A DNA stretch of 64,000 nucleotides, taken from assembly GCA_024138025.1 (NCBI GenBank), contig JAMXBD010000112.1:558001-622000 (forward strand), written 5' to 3'. Made by a program: the position numbers and the translations under genes. The notes under the pieces were generated by a model that did not search any database, had not been told where the DNA came from, and saw only the letters and a program-made list of their open reading frames with translations. This document shows positions 49,521 to 62,955 of the stretch, piece by piece (positions within the stretch are counted from its first letter, which is position 1; every line of letters begins with the position of its first letter). Origin of the DNA: Combretum micranthum (lineage: Eukaryota > Streptophyta > Magnoliopsida > Myrtales > Combretaceae).

Positions 49521-50272
49521 GGGTTGATTCCATTTCTATCAGAATAGTGAACTTTTTTTTTTTTTTTTGCAAATCCCACTAAATAAAAAAAATTCCGAGC
49601 ATTTTCCTTTTTTTTAGTGGGTGCCCTTTTCTTTTCTAACCTTAATGCTCCCATTTTCATTTCTAGGGGTGAGGAGAACGAAAGGAGCCCAATATTTTCA
49701 TCTTTCATTTTCCTTTCACGCAAAACTAGTAGAGAGAGAAGAGCAAGCCCAGGTTTTAAGTAGTTTTGAATAAGAGGGTCGTATTTGATTTATCTTTCTT
49801 ATTATTAGTTTAGTTTTTTTTTTTTAATTATGAAATCTAACCCAAAGGTAATTAAAGGGTTCATTTGTATCTAGATTTGGGTGCAAAAACTCCAAGATAA
49901 AAATTTTCCATCTTTTTTCATTTTATGATGTCATTTTTCTTTCTATTTCTTGTGTATTTCATTACAAACATGCAATGGACATGCGTGTAGAATTTTAGGT
50001 GGTTGACTGTATTATTTTATTAGGTAGTTGAGTAATTGATTTCTTGAAAGTTTAGTTATTGAACAATCATGTGTTTGGATAATGAAATGGCTGTTACATT
50101 AAATAGCATTTGGAAGACTGTAATTTAACTAATCCATGGTTAAAAGTTGTGGCTCAGGTTTGCTTTTTTTTTTTTTTAAAGGTAGGCTCGTTAGACTATA
50201 CTTACCTAGACTCGTTAGACTCAGCGGGTCAGAACTGTCTATCTTGGGTAAGTTATCGGTTCATGAACCGAT
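49521..50272. other. Spacer between LTR copies C and E
   Basis: T-rich runs (49553-49569, 49816-49826 and 50165-50178) and no supported gene. Around 49700-49840 the sequence looks like a plant 5' leader with a short frame starting ATGAAATCTAACCCAAAG before GTAATT, but nothing downstream continues it. Confidence 0.4.
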
Positions 50273-52119
50273 GGTACTGTAAGCCCCGAAAATTTTTACA
50301 CTAGTACATGACACTAGAATGGAAAATGTGAATTAGCTAGTAATTCTAGAACTCAACAAAAACCCTAAAATAGATTTATGATTAGCTCATTTATGATTTA
50401 AAAGCCCAAATAAAAACTTCTTTGACCTTAATTTATACCAAAAACGAGATTTTGTATCTTAAGCTAATAGCTGAAGATATAATTAAAGGTAACCCAAAAT
50501 TTCAAACCCTAAAAATTGTCATACCAGTAAAAATAGATAGAAATATATAGATATAGAAAATAGACGATTATTATTGAATTCAACAAAGACTTTAGAATAG
50601 AACTTTGAGTAGTAATGAGCCTATATATAATTTTAAACCTTAAAACAAAGCTTCCTAGATAGTATTAAATACTAGTAATAAGAATCCATAGTGGGTATCG
50701 AAAACTCAAGATATAAGAATAATTGGGCTAATATATTAAGTGCAATAAAGAATAAACTACCAATTACGCTTATAGTTAGAAAACAATAACCTAAAGATAA
50801 ACCGTTAGGGTTATAAATACACAATAAAAACATTAACAAATGTATAACTAATAATCTAGACTCTAAATAAATATTTGAATCACACCATTGTTTTATTTAG
50901 AGTATTCTTAAGCTATTGGAGCCTAAAACGAAAATTGACCTATTAAGCTTAGAAAACCCTAATCGGGTGAGATAAAACCTAAAAATACTTAATCGCGTAA
51001 ACTTTAAACCTAAAATTGAACTCAATAACAATGTAGGGAATTTTTTTTTAACACTCAATATAAATTTTTGGAGATAAACCTCTTGAATAATTATCATATT
51101 TGTACCCATTTAACTTAATAAACTATTCTAAAACTAAGATAATTATTAACTAACAAATATAATAATATTTTCTTTCCAAATTTAGCCAAAATTTGGTGTA
51201 AATGGTGAAGTTGTATGGTGGAGATAACATTGAAGATGTTGCAGCCGAAATCCCTCAAAAATTTGCACAAATATTACATGAAAAAGTCAACAAAACACAC
51301 AAACACACCAACCAATGGAATTAAACCAACAAAGCAAACTAATTAAATGCGGCAAAAATACAAGACAAACACATGCAAATGTTGGAGGAAATTTTCGTAG
51401 AAGCAATTGCCATTCTTCTTCTTCTTTTACTCTCTATATATAACTGTATTAAACTTCTTAATGAACACACAAACAAGGCTCTTTATACACACAAAACCAA
51501 CCCTAAGTAGCCACTCAAACTTCATAATAACTAGCAACAAAACTCACCTAAAAAACAACTCCAACAAACTCCTATAAAAAGAATCAAACTCCATTAAAAT
51601 ATAACTATAAGCTTGGAAAGGGAAGACAAGGTAAGTTAATTGATTTTAAGTAGTCTAAAATGATTAAACCTGGTCTTAAAACATACTTCTATCATTCTAG
51701 GGTCGAAATAAGCTTTAGGAGAAGAATTAATATCCCAAAACTTGTCCAAACAAGGTAAATTCGAAAAACCCTGGTTACACCATTTTAATTTTGAAAATCA
51801 AGGTTTATGTGCATGTTATTATGTTATGAGTTGATATATGTGTATATATGACATGTAGAAACACTTAGGAAGACTTTAGAGATGATATTAACGCGTGAAA
51901 TGGGAGAAAATTAGATCAAGCCGACGAGGAAGATGAATAGTACGTGATTTCTAAAAGAGCACGGGATAAACACTGCCGTGTTTCTCTCGCCGTGCATTTT
52001 TTTTCTCTTGATTTCCAGATGTACACGGGGAGTACATAGCCGTGTTTCACCCGTGTACCTCTCGACCATAATTAGAAAAAATATAAATTAAAATTAAATT
52101 ACAAAATCTGATTTAGTTC

Positions 52120-52560
52120 CAAAATTATTATTATTATTAAATGATGTCAACATTAACATTATTATTATTACTATTATTATTATCAATAATGACATTATTA
52201 TTTATTTATTATTAGTGATATTATTATTACTACTATAATCATCATCATCATCATCATCACCAATGTTAGCATTAGTAATATTGATAATGATATTATTAAT
52301 ATCAATTATTATTATTATCATCATTAATGAATATCATTATCATTATAATCAATAATATTATTATGAATACTACTATTAATGACGTTACCAATATCATGAT
52401 TATTATTATTACTGTGATATGCATTAATATTATTATCAATGTCATTAAGATTACTACTATTTTAATATAGCTATTATGAAAAATAATGTTAGCATTACTA
52501 ACAAATTACCTTATAGTTATCATTATTAATATTACTAATATTACTATCATTATTGTTTGT
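52120..52560. repeat. Long ATT/ATC/AAC-type low-complexity block
   Basis: About 440 bases built from 'att', 'atc', 'act' and 'aat' triplets, including an 8-unit ATC run near 52230. The triplet period and the mixture of imperfect units suggest a decayed microsatellite inside LTR copy E. Confidence 0.8.
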
Positions 52561-53078
52561 ATTAGTGTACTTTATAAATGAAGATAAAGTATAATAATTG
52601 TAAAATACATATTTTATACATAAGAATGGAAATTTAAATAAGCTAAATTTTGAATAATGTGATATCTATTCATAAGAAGAAAGTTATATGAAGTATATGA
52701 AAAGAAACATAACAACACTAAAAAATAGTAAATAAATACGAGTACTATAATGGGTCAGATAAGGAACAATATAAAAATAGCAATAATAATAATTATAAAA
52801 ATATAAGCCTACTAAATATGAATTTTTCAAATACCCAATAGATATATATAAATACATAACAAGATCAAGACAAGCAAAATGAAAATAAATCTTTTTTTTT
52901 AATAATAATTGATTATCATAGGTCTATTAAAGGGCCAAAATAGTAAAAGAAAGAAACCCTAATATCAATACGGGGCACTTAGACACTCATAGGAATTTGA
53001 ATATATAGTTTGTGTGGTATTGATGAATATATTATTCATCTCAACAAGTGATCTTGATATTGGTGAGGACCTACCTGT

Positions 53079-56000
53079 TGTCAGGCCCCAATGGGTACCC
53101 TAAACGTGACAGTCCGCCACACTTAATATTAAAGCTTAAGTATGACAACCTTAGCCATTCCCAAAAGCTTTTATATTAAGTGTAAGGCGTACTTTCACAA
53201 CTTTAGAGGACCATATATGGAATTATGAAGCTTAAGGAGATATAGAAACATATTAAGAAAAGAGGATTCACAATAATTATTCATTCATGGCAAAGACTTT
53301 ACAAACTTAGGGACAATTCCCTAAATTACTAATCTATTATATAAATATTTGCATGCTAATACTATGCTACACTATACCCAAGTTTCTAATGTTCAAGAGA
53401 GATTACCTGCCCGCATGGTCCACGTGGCCTTAACTATAAGTACGGTAACTGCAAAAGATATCTATTGGGGTATAAGCTAATAGGCTTAGTGAGAACTATT
53501 TCCATAAATAACTTCTTGTAACAAGATTCAAACAAGTTGATTTAATCAAACAAATGTAATGCACAAGCACGTGGGCAAACAAGCATATAGTTTTCCGGGA
53601 ACTATATGTTGAATGGATTTACGCCCTCCATTCGGGGTTTGGTGATACGTAACCTCAATTCAAGTAGATTTAATTAAAAAGTTTTCTTGCTCACGAGCAC
53701 ACATCGTCGAGCATTCCGAATCTACTTGATTGACCTTGCTTTCGGATCTACCGCCAAGCATATTCCATTAAGCCGCCAAGCAATCGCTTTCGGATCTCCC
53801 GCCAAGTGTTGCTTTCGACATGAGCTTACTATCCTTCTCACCCAAGGATAATAACCCAACCATGCAATGTGACTCACTTCGTGGTATGCATGAGTTCATT
53901 AATTTATAAAGTCATAACATAATTATTTTCAACTTTATGGCGATCAAGGAATTTCACACAAATCAATATTAAACTAAAACAATCACTTAGAACAATTCTG
54001 GCTTCGATATTCTTAGGATTCTTTCAAGGAATTATTTTACATGCATATCGGTTTATCTTTTCCTAACTCTAGTGCAACTAATTTACAAGCACAACAAGTG
54101 TAGCATTTAATGGAAATAAACTCACGATGCCATTGTCGTCTATTCCTCTAAGCGGATGAGTCGTTCACACACTCCACTTAATCGTAATAATCTCGGGGTA
54201 AAGGAATCCTTTCGGGGTCACCTAGCCAAAGAAAATACCCACAATGAGTTTTTCTTGATGATTTTCTTGAATTTTGACAAAACAATGTCAAAGAACGTCA
54301 AAGTTCGTATGAAAGAACGTTCCAACTTAAAATGGCCATAACTTGGTCATTTTAACTCGAATCGCGCATATAATATACCGATTTCTACCTACTCGAAAAG
54401 ATCTACCCATTTCCGAAATTATATCCAACAAACAAGGCCATATAGGCTCTGAAAAAGTAGTGACAAAATTCACCACGGATTTCCAAGTAAAAACAACTTT
54501 GGTTCAAGAATCAAAATTCGTTTGATAAATACTTAGTTATCTATATAGTTGAAAAATTCTCTTTTTATAACTATATAACTCATATTTAAGCATGCTCAAG
54601 TGTCTTGTTGTCCAATTATTTTTCTTAGGTAAAACAATGTCGGTTGAAGCTTTTCGGAAATTGTTTTTGTAAATTTCTTTGAAATGAATACCTTGTTTTC
54701 TTTATTTTCTAAAAACGTTTTATGTTGGTTTTATTTATCTTTTTCTAAGTGACCTTTGAAAATAAAATTTTCTACTTTCTAAGTTACATTAATACTATAT
54801 TTGAAGTTTTCTAGGAAATATGCTATTCTTCATTTTTCTTGTGTAAATTCCTTTGTTTACTTGTTTTGCAAAAATCCTTACTTGATATTTCTCATTCTTT
54901 TTCTCATGTCTCATATTTTTCAAAAATAATCATCCATGCATGAAAATTTGTTTTCTTCATAAAAACAATGTGGAACAATTAAGGACTTTTTGTAGAAAAA
55001 CTAATTTCTATAATCTTATTAACTTCTTCTTGTAACTTGAAAAGAAATAACTTTATTATTTTCAAACCATAAATTTTCTTTGCCTATTTGTTTGCAAAGG
55101 TCTTTACTTAAAAATTTCCTTAGTCATCCATCTTATTTTCTTTCTTATGAAAAGAACCATTTTTGTCAACAAAATATTTTCTTTTGAAAAACAAGGTGGG
55201 ATAATAAGGATCTAAGTGGCTTTTTAAAGTAAAAGTAGTTTATAAAATTATAGTGAGTTTTTTTGTAACATGAAAAGGAATGAGTTTATTTTTGTTATCT
55301 TATATATTTTTATGCTTCATAAACTTATTTTCAAGTGACAAAAATCCTTCTTTTGTTTAATTATCTTTAGAAAATAAAATTTTTGGACAACAATCTAAAT
55401 GAACATGATTATGAGGATAATAATAACCAAAATAACATAAAGCATAATAATAAAGTCAAGTATTGGAGTCTTAGCTTTTTCAAGGCTCCCGGGACTAAGA
55501 AGTAAACTAGTCCCATAATGAAATAAAATGAAAGGAAGAAAAACTTGTTTTGACTTGATGAGGACAAGTCTAAGACTAGAGACTAGTCTTAAAAACAACT
55601 CGGAATAAATAAAATGCATTGAAGTAAATAAATTGCATGAAAGGTAAATAAATTGCAAGATCATGAGCTTATATGCTCTAAATAGTATATATAGCTATAT
55701 AGATATAGTAGATAGTTATGAACATAAAAGAAACATAAATGACCATAAGAGAAACATAAATGAATATAAAAGAAACATGAACATAAAGGAATTATGATTA
55801 TGGACAAAAACAAAGTATGAACCTATTGTTGCTTTCTTAACCTTCATGGTTTTAGAAAACACACATTAAGTTCATACTAAGTAGATGAACATGGAAACTT
55901 CTTGAAGAATTTTTACCTAAAGGAGATGAGCTAAAGAGAACTTCTTGGAGAGAAATTCTTGAGAGATTTTGAGAGAGAGTAATTTTAGTGTAGAAGTGGT

Positions 56001-56743
56001 GTGAAAGAAGTGAAAGAGAAGGGGGGTATTTATAGGAAATTGAGGAGTGATTTTTGTGTGATTAAAATAAAGTGAAATTAAAACAAATTGAGGGCATTGA
56101 GGGGGGAGGGAGGGGGGCGCCGGCCATGCATGGGGAGGGGTGTTTTGTTTTATTTTTTTGACTTTTTGAAGAAATAAAAGATGTAATATGTAAGGTAGAT
56201 GTGATATAAAGTTATGGGAAAGGTAAAAAGTTAAGATTATAGGTTTTGTAGAGTGTAAGAGTAGGTGTAAGAAAAAGTAGAGATAAAAGAATAGTGTAGA
56301 ATAGTAATGAATAGTGTAATGTAAAGTAGATATGACAATTAAAGTACCGGTAGTAAGAAAACGCGTATAATAGCTATATCTGTTATTTTTACTTACCGAA
56401 AAATTACGAAACTGATATTTTTGGAAAACTTATATTTTTAGTCTAACGGTGTATTCGGAATATTTTTACTATTCCGGGCTTCCGGACACGTTTTTCGAGA
56501 ACTGTGTCCGATCGGGTTCGAAGGACACCCGAATTTCACGAAACTGAAATTTTTATAAAACCTATGGTTATTACGAACTATTTTAGCTAATAAATCCAAC
56601 TTCGTTTTTCAGGGCCAAGGAAAACGGCAATGCCGGATTTAGTTGGATACGGTAAACTAGGGTTTTGTTGACCTTTAGAGTTCCGTTTGACTTCCGGTTT
56701 AGGGTTTTATGCTAAACCGATTCCGAAAATTTGGGGATTTACA
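53079..56743 (-). mobile_element. LTR copy D: LTR-like unit nested in copy E, minus strand
   Basis: Left end TGTCAGGCCCC, right end GGGGATTTACA, flanked by a perfect CCTGT duplication (53074-53078 and 56744-56748). Length is 3665 bp. On the minus strand it follows copies A and B closely: the start TGTAAATCCCC, the 'cgaaaaacgtgtccgg' type block (around 56490), a TATA-like box (56027-56035 inverted), a single 'agtcttagctt..gggactaag' block (55470-55505), and the end GGGTACCC...CCTGACA. No coding sequence. Both LTR-specific ends retain TG..CA, so it may be among the younger copies. Confidence 0.88.
56027..56035 (-). promoter_or_regulatory. TATA-like box in LTR copy D
   Basis: 'ctataaata' on the minus strand, followed by a C-rich run, at the same relative place as in copies A and B. 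Confidence 0.5.
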
Positions 56744-57925
56744 CCTGTTGATTACTACGACTAGCCAGTACGAGCAGCTGAATAACTCAGTCTTATTACA
56801 TTATGTATGATTATAGCTTAGCTGACCTTTAATGAAAGATGATAATCTAAATTTGTTGTATGCGTTTATGGGAATTGTTTACTGTATGAAATATTGATTG
56901 CTAAGTCACTTTAAATAATAATAGAATTTCGGATGACTTTATTGCTTGTAAAATATGTTGTTTGTCTGTGTAATGATTGAACACCTTAAACCTTATTAGA
57001 ACTGCTAGTACCATAAAGGTAATTGAACATGCATTACATGAATTGTATAAGCAACATTTGAGTAAATAGTAGCCTACTACGTGTTAGTGTTTTAGATCTC
57101 TGGTAATGCTTGGTTTATCTAGGCACGGAAGCTATTAGTTAATCGCAAGATTATCTTTGTTCTGTTGATACCATAGGAACTAAATAGTAAACGAAAGACG
57201 CCACTTATGGTATTGCTTTAAATGACTAACACTTAGTGGGATTTCTAAAGCTAAAACAGGAAATGAGTGTTAAAGACTTGATATATTTAAAGTGACAATT
57301 AAAATGAGTATTGTTGTTTTCCTGAAAGCTTAGTCTCTCCTGGATAGGTAGACCATAGTATTGTGTTCCTTCAACCTGATGAGAAGGCGTAAATCTTCAT
57401 CCTGCTTTGGATTCCGGGCTATCCAGGCTTATATTTGTACATATGCTTGATTGATGCATTTTATATGATTGTTAATAAACTTGTTTGATATGCGGTAAGT
57501 TCTGGTTATTCACTGAGCCCGTGGTTTCGCTTATACTCCAACAGTCCTTTCAAGTTTACATTTAGGCCATGGCTGGTCACTTCCAGGAGTTTAGCTCCAG
57601 TAAGAACTTCAACGCTGAAAGTTCATGGAAGATTATAGGATAAGTTCTTTGTTTTTATATTTTAGTCTAAGCTAGTTAATATTTAAATTATTAGTTATGT
57701 GCTTAGAGACTTTTAGAAAGATATTATGATTTGTAATGCTATATTCAAGCACAGGGATAAATGTTATTTACTAATTTATGACTTACATGTATTTGTCATT
57801 TCTTATCAAAGTAAATAAAAGATCTTGTTGTTTGAAAATATGTCATTCTCTGAGAATAGATTAGTGATAGTAATCAAGTGTAGCTCTTTACTACTACTAG
57901 GGTATCCTCGGGGCATGACAGGTAC

Positions 57926-59929
57926 TGAGTCGGCTCAGTTCTCGGGTTAATTCAACCCATGATGATGTATAGCATGACCTTTAACCGAGTCACATTAAGA
58001 CTTGTGTAGCATGTAAATCTTCAAAATTCTTTGCTTGGGCAAACACGATGATGACCACCTAACATGGTTATGTCAAGGTCATGTTGAATGCAATATCTTC
58101 ATAAAATTGTAAAATTCTCCACAAAACCATAAGAAACTTGTCAAACTCTTTGCCTTAAGCTCAAATTTCCATATAAAGATATGAATTTGAACTATTACAC
58201 AATCAAGTATCAATTTCTTAAGTTTAGATATCAAGACCATCAAATTAAACTCAAAATATTTGATCTAATTAAGGATCTTTTGACACAAATCAATTATACA
58301 AGAATGTGTAATCATTCACCCTTCTCGTTAACATGGAAGAATGAATTTTGCAATATTGTACTATGTCCCTTTAGTAATTACCTATTTAATTGTTAGTTCT
58401 ATAATGGTTGGCAATAATCTTTTGGCATGATCTTTGAACAACTTGTTATCTAAATATATTCACAAATAAGATTGTCAAAATCACGATTCCACCAATATTA
58501 AAACACATAAATTTGGAATAATTATGCATTCATACTTATGTTTTACCAAGAGTTCATAATTATATGATTTTGTATCTATTATAAGTTGAAAAGTCTACTA
58601 AAATTGTAAACTCGTAAAATTATATGAGTTGACTCATGATTTTGAAATAATTTTAAAAGGGTGAAGGAGGAGAATTCAATGCTGATCAATATTAAGATCC
58701 ACCGTTAATTTATGCTATAAACTGTAAATTTTTCCCTTTAGTAATAACTGTTATGCAGACCGTCGTTCGAGTGTTAAAAAATGAATTTAAATTGTAATGA
58801 AACTTATTAGGACGTGTATAAATGGATCATAAATTATAATCCATAATATATGGCTTTGGAAGGCAAAGAAATTTCACCGCCCCAGCAGTGGCCCCGAGCA
58901 GTGAGCAGTACATGATTAAGACAAGTAATTTATGTGACTTTGACTTGTATGCATGCAGCACCGGGACCGTTCGAGAAATCGTCACCCCACTGTTAGTATG
59001 GTGTATCCTTTTTTGATATTGTGGGAGTGGTGAGACAAGTGCATCCCTAGCTGTACAAGTTCTCCAATCATATACATCAACAGCTCGGTAACGGCATGTT
59101 TGGCAACTCAAATTATTGGTTAGGGATCATTTATTGCGTCGAATGACGTTGTCTTGAAATTTGTCTTTTGCTTAATAAATGATTTTTCCCACATTAAATT
59201 AGTCAAATAATTACTGGGTTTGTCCAAATGGGATCTATGACAAACATATACTTTTTTGTTTAATCATTATCAAATTCAAAGTGTATCTTTATCTTTTGTT
59301 TATTGTAATGTCATTTTGGCAGAAAAAAAGAGTTGTCGGCAATCAGAAGCTTATGATAGAATATTCTCTCTGCTTCCAAACTGCAGCATTGTTAAATCCT
59401 CATTTTGTTAATGATTGATGATTCATGAACATGGACGTGGTCAAGGAGAACGATTTACTCCGGTTAACTAATCCAAATATGAATCTGAATATTTTTTATT
59501 CATCTTATTCTGATCATTTTGATATCTTATTTTTATCATTTCAAATAGATTTTTTATCAAGAAACAGATATAGATGAAAATATATATTTTTACTTGTGAA
59601 TAGATAAAAAAGATAAGATACAGATGAATATTAGATAATCCAAACAGATCTATAAGACGACGCATAAGAAGTTCAATTGGTTATGTTTTATTATCTCTAC
59701 ACACAATTACATGATAACTGCAACATTTGTTGCAAGAACATTTATTTGTTTTGTTTGTTGGGTTTTGTAATCTTAGAAAATGTAGCAGAATTTTTTTTGT
59801 TTATAATTACAAAACCTAGCTCGTAGAATTCATGTATAACATGTAAAATAACGTATATATAACAAAGTTAATAGTTAACATGATTTTCAAGAATTATACA
59901 TTTCCTTTCAAAAAATATACCACCTCCTC
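57926..59929. other. Intergenic DNA, no gene supported
   Basis: 57926-58140 shares words with 45030-45450. The longest minus-strand frame (58827-59111, 94 codons) has no recognised domain and I would not call it a gene. Confidence 0.4.
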
Positions 59930-61560
59930 CTAAGGATGGAGTTCATGTGAGAGATAATACTTATAGTGCTTATTGCAAAATCTTCATTCTATTTACCACA
60001 AAGACACCAAGTATTGTCCATATAGTGATATTCACACACATAATAATATGAACCAATTCTAATTTCTGTATTGCTAAATAACTCGAATTAGAGTTTCTAT
60101 ATTACTTTCAATGAAGAAAAATGTCTCTTTTTTTCTTTCTCCCCCTTTCTCTCTTTTTAAATTCTCATATATATAATATATATATATCTATATATGGATA
60201 AGAGGGGATCTTTTCCTGATGGAAAAAGACTAGATTTGAACTCAAATTTTTTAAAATAACAAGTAATATCTTAAAAGATATTACATAAATATCCATTTGA
60301 CAATAAAATACTCTTCATATTATTTAATTTATTTAAGAATAAATAAATAATCCAAGTTATTCTAATTCTAAAATAAATGTTGTTTCCATTAATTGTGTTA
60401 TTGTATGTGACCATCTAGGTTTCTATACAAATATGTAATATAATTTATACATGAACCAAGGTAACCATCTAGCAATATTTATTGGTCATCTTATGTGATA
60501 AAATATTTGTGAACCTTAACTACTCTGAACCGATTATTGCGTAATTAAATCTCTTTATCAAAATATCCTAATTAAAACATTGCATGTAAAGTCATCAATG
60601 TTTAATCATTTTACTTGGTTCTCAAGATAAATTTTACTCAATAAAACTTACCATGACCAATGACTATGAGTCACTCTTATCTTAACCAAGTGACTGATGA
60701 ATATTATCTCCTTAATCCAAGAAAGTGATAAATTCTATCTTGACTTATTATTATCCTCTCCATATTTTATATTTCATGCAATAATTGTATTATTTGCAAT
60801 TAATATTAAGATTGCGTTTAATGGTATCAAAGTGCAATATTCTATATATAGAATATATAAAGGTCTCAAGTTTACGGATTATTTACACTTGTTCATATAT
60901 TGGAGGGACCAATGACATTAAACATGTGGTATTCTCTATCAGCAGATTGTGCTTAATATACCCATTTAACCTATGAGCACCCACTTATGTAACTTGAATA
61001 TCTTTCCCTTGATCCGGTGAGGATGACATTTAGCCATACAATGTGTTGGTCTAAATATCTATGTCCCTCTATATATTCATCCAATTAAGGACAAATTTTA
61101 GATAATACAATGCCTTGGAATTTCCATCGATAATTTAACTCATTACCATCCCAGACATTTTCTAATTATCTATGGGATTATATTGTAAAATTTATCCAAG
61201 TAGAAAAGTATACAAATACAATAAATACTTGCATTTTAGTAATAATATTCATAAATATTGTTAGGCCTTGAGTTAGTCCAGTCGTAACAGTTCTGCTGTA
61301 CATACTAACCTATGGCAGAAGCTTATAACTTAGCTTCTATCGTAGCTTAGTATATACAAGGCACAAACGACCAATTCACTCTAAAGCGGCGTCAGCCCAA
61401 CAATAAAATCTAAATGATTACAATAATATATGAATATTTCATTTCACATTGATACAAAATACTATTAGAATTGTCTGTAAACACTAAGTTTACCAATATT
61501 CAAATTAGACTAGTTGATCTAAGTTACCCAATCGACACTAATAGCCAAAAATGAAAATAG
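59930..61560. repeat. AT-rich sequence, possible retrotransposon LTR remnant
   Basis: Phrases such as 'accaatgactatgagtcactc' (split near 60657) and 'catttagccatacaatgtg' near 61030 have the look of Copia-type LTR sequence, but no paired LTR, TG..CA ends or coding region was found. TA-rich microsatellite near 60170-60196. Confidence 0.3.
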
Positions 61561-62923
61561 AAATGTAGAAATTGGATCTTCTGACTTCTTCTTATTTATA
61601 CTACTACACACCTAAGGATCCATATGTAATACCAACTACTGCTAATAAAATCAATCTGAACATGCAAGAAAATCTATAAGGAAATAAGCAACTACAACTC
61701 AGTAAGAGGAATAGAGGTAAAAATGCGTTTACACATGATAATCAAGATTATCGAATAATTAATTAATGTAATGCATGAACGAGAAAATGCCATTTGCATG
61801 ACGTTACCCGGTCCGTCGCGAGACTAGAGAAAATAATCCCAGTCTAGCCTAGGTTGAAGAGTTTGTAGCGTAATGCAAAATGACTATTGATCAAACCGAA
61901 TCTTGTGCAATGGAGCCATGGCTCCTCCCAAGACCTCTTTGGACATGTTCCTAACCTCTCCTCCACCCCCTCTCCTGTCACTTAGTTCGGCCTTGAGGAT
62001 AGGAAAAGGCAACTTTGCCAATTCTCTTTAGGGTCGGTGTTTGATCGTAGAATTCATAACTGATCCTCTATTAGGTTGAAATGAGTATTATTTTAATAAT
62101 TTAGTTAAAGTTTCATTTAGTCAAATTTAAAGGCAATCACCCAATTTGCAAACATTTTAAGAACAATTCAAATCATCACTACACAACATAGCATAAAGCT
62201 CAGTTTTCAATTAACTAATCAGGGATAAGCACAAGCATTGCATGCACACATCCAACCTATTTTATCACAACAATTGGCACACTTCAACCTCCGAGTACCC
62301 TAAAATGGTACTCCAAAATGCGATAAAGCATTGGTCCCACTTACTTGAATCAGCTTTAAGTCACCTCGGAATGTCATTCTTCACATTGTCTGTAATTCCT
62401 ATAAGAGAAATCTCTTTTCAGTTTCGTATACTTGCAAAAAATTTATAGGTGATTTTACTTTGATAATAATGCTACCATAATTCAAATATAATTATTTAAG
62501 AAAAGTAAAGTATATGTATAATAACCATTTTCTTAATTAGATAGAGTCATGTAACTGAATTAAGTTTATAGTAAACTATTTTCATATATTCCATAAGCAA
62601 GATATTATATGTTTGTTGTAATGTAACTTCCATATGTTTTTGGATGATTAGTAGTATTAGAATATTATTCATGGTGAATCACTTTCCAAGTATCAAAGCA
62701 TAAAATTTAATTATGTTTTACAAAGTAGTCTTAAACAGACAATATTCCTACAACTCGACAAAATAATTTACTTTGATAGATAATCATTTAGAGTTACTAA
62801 TATTGGTAACATGGATTTATAAAAACATAACCAAACTCAATGCCATTTTATGTAAAAAAGAAAAAAAAAAACATCACAACATGTATAAACCAAATACTTA
62901 GGATAAAAATATTTTATTTTATG

Positions 62924-62955
<32 letters not shown>

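Larger units (their letters stand above)
50278..57920 (+). mobile_element. LTR copy E: LTR-like unit interrupted by copy D
   Basis: Begins TGTAAGCCCCG and ends GGGGCATGACA, flanked by a perfect 5-bp duplication GGTAC (50273-50277 and 57921-57925). Without copy D and its duplication it is about 3973 bp. The ends are the same as in copies A-D but the middle differs more: 51940-52080 has 'gcacggg', 'cgtgtttc' and 'cacgggg' words, and 52120-52560 is a long ATT/ATC-rich block. A TATA-like 'ctctatatataac' lies near 51432. It is therefore a separate subfamily, older than copy D, which landed inside it. No coding sequence. Confidence 0.85.

Noticed and set aside
58827..59111. 94-codon minus-strand frame
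   Set aside because: No recognisable domain, no intron context and no conserved neighbour; probably a chance frame.
62925..62955. Repeat array that might be a CRISPR-like or satellite structure
   Set aside because: It is a simple TTA microsatellite without spacers.
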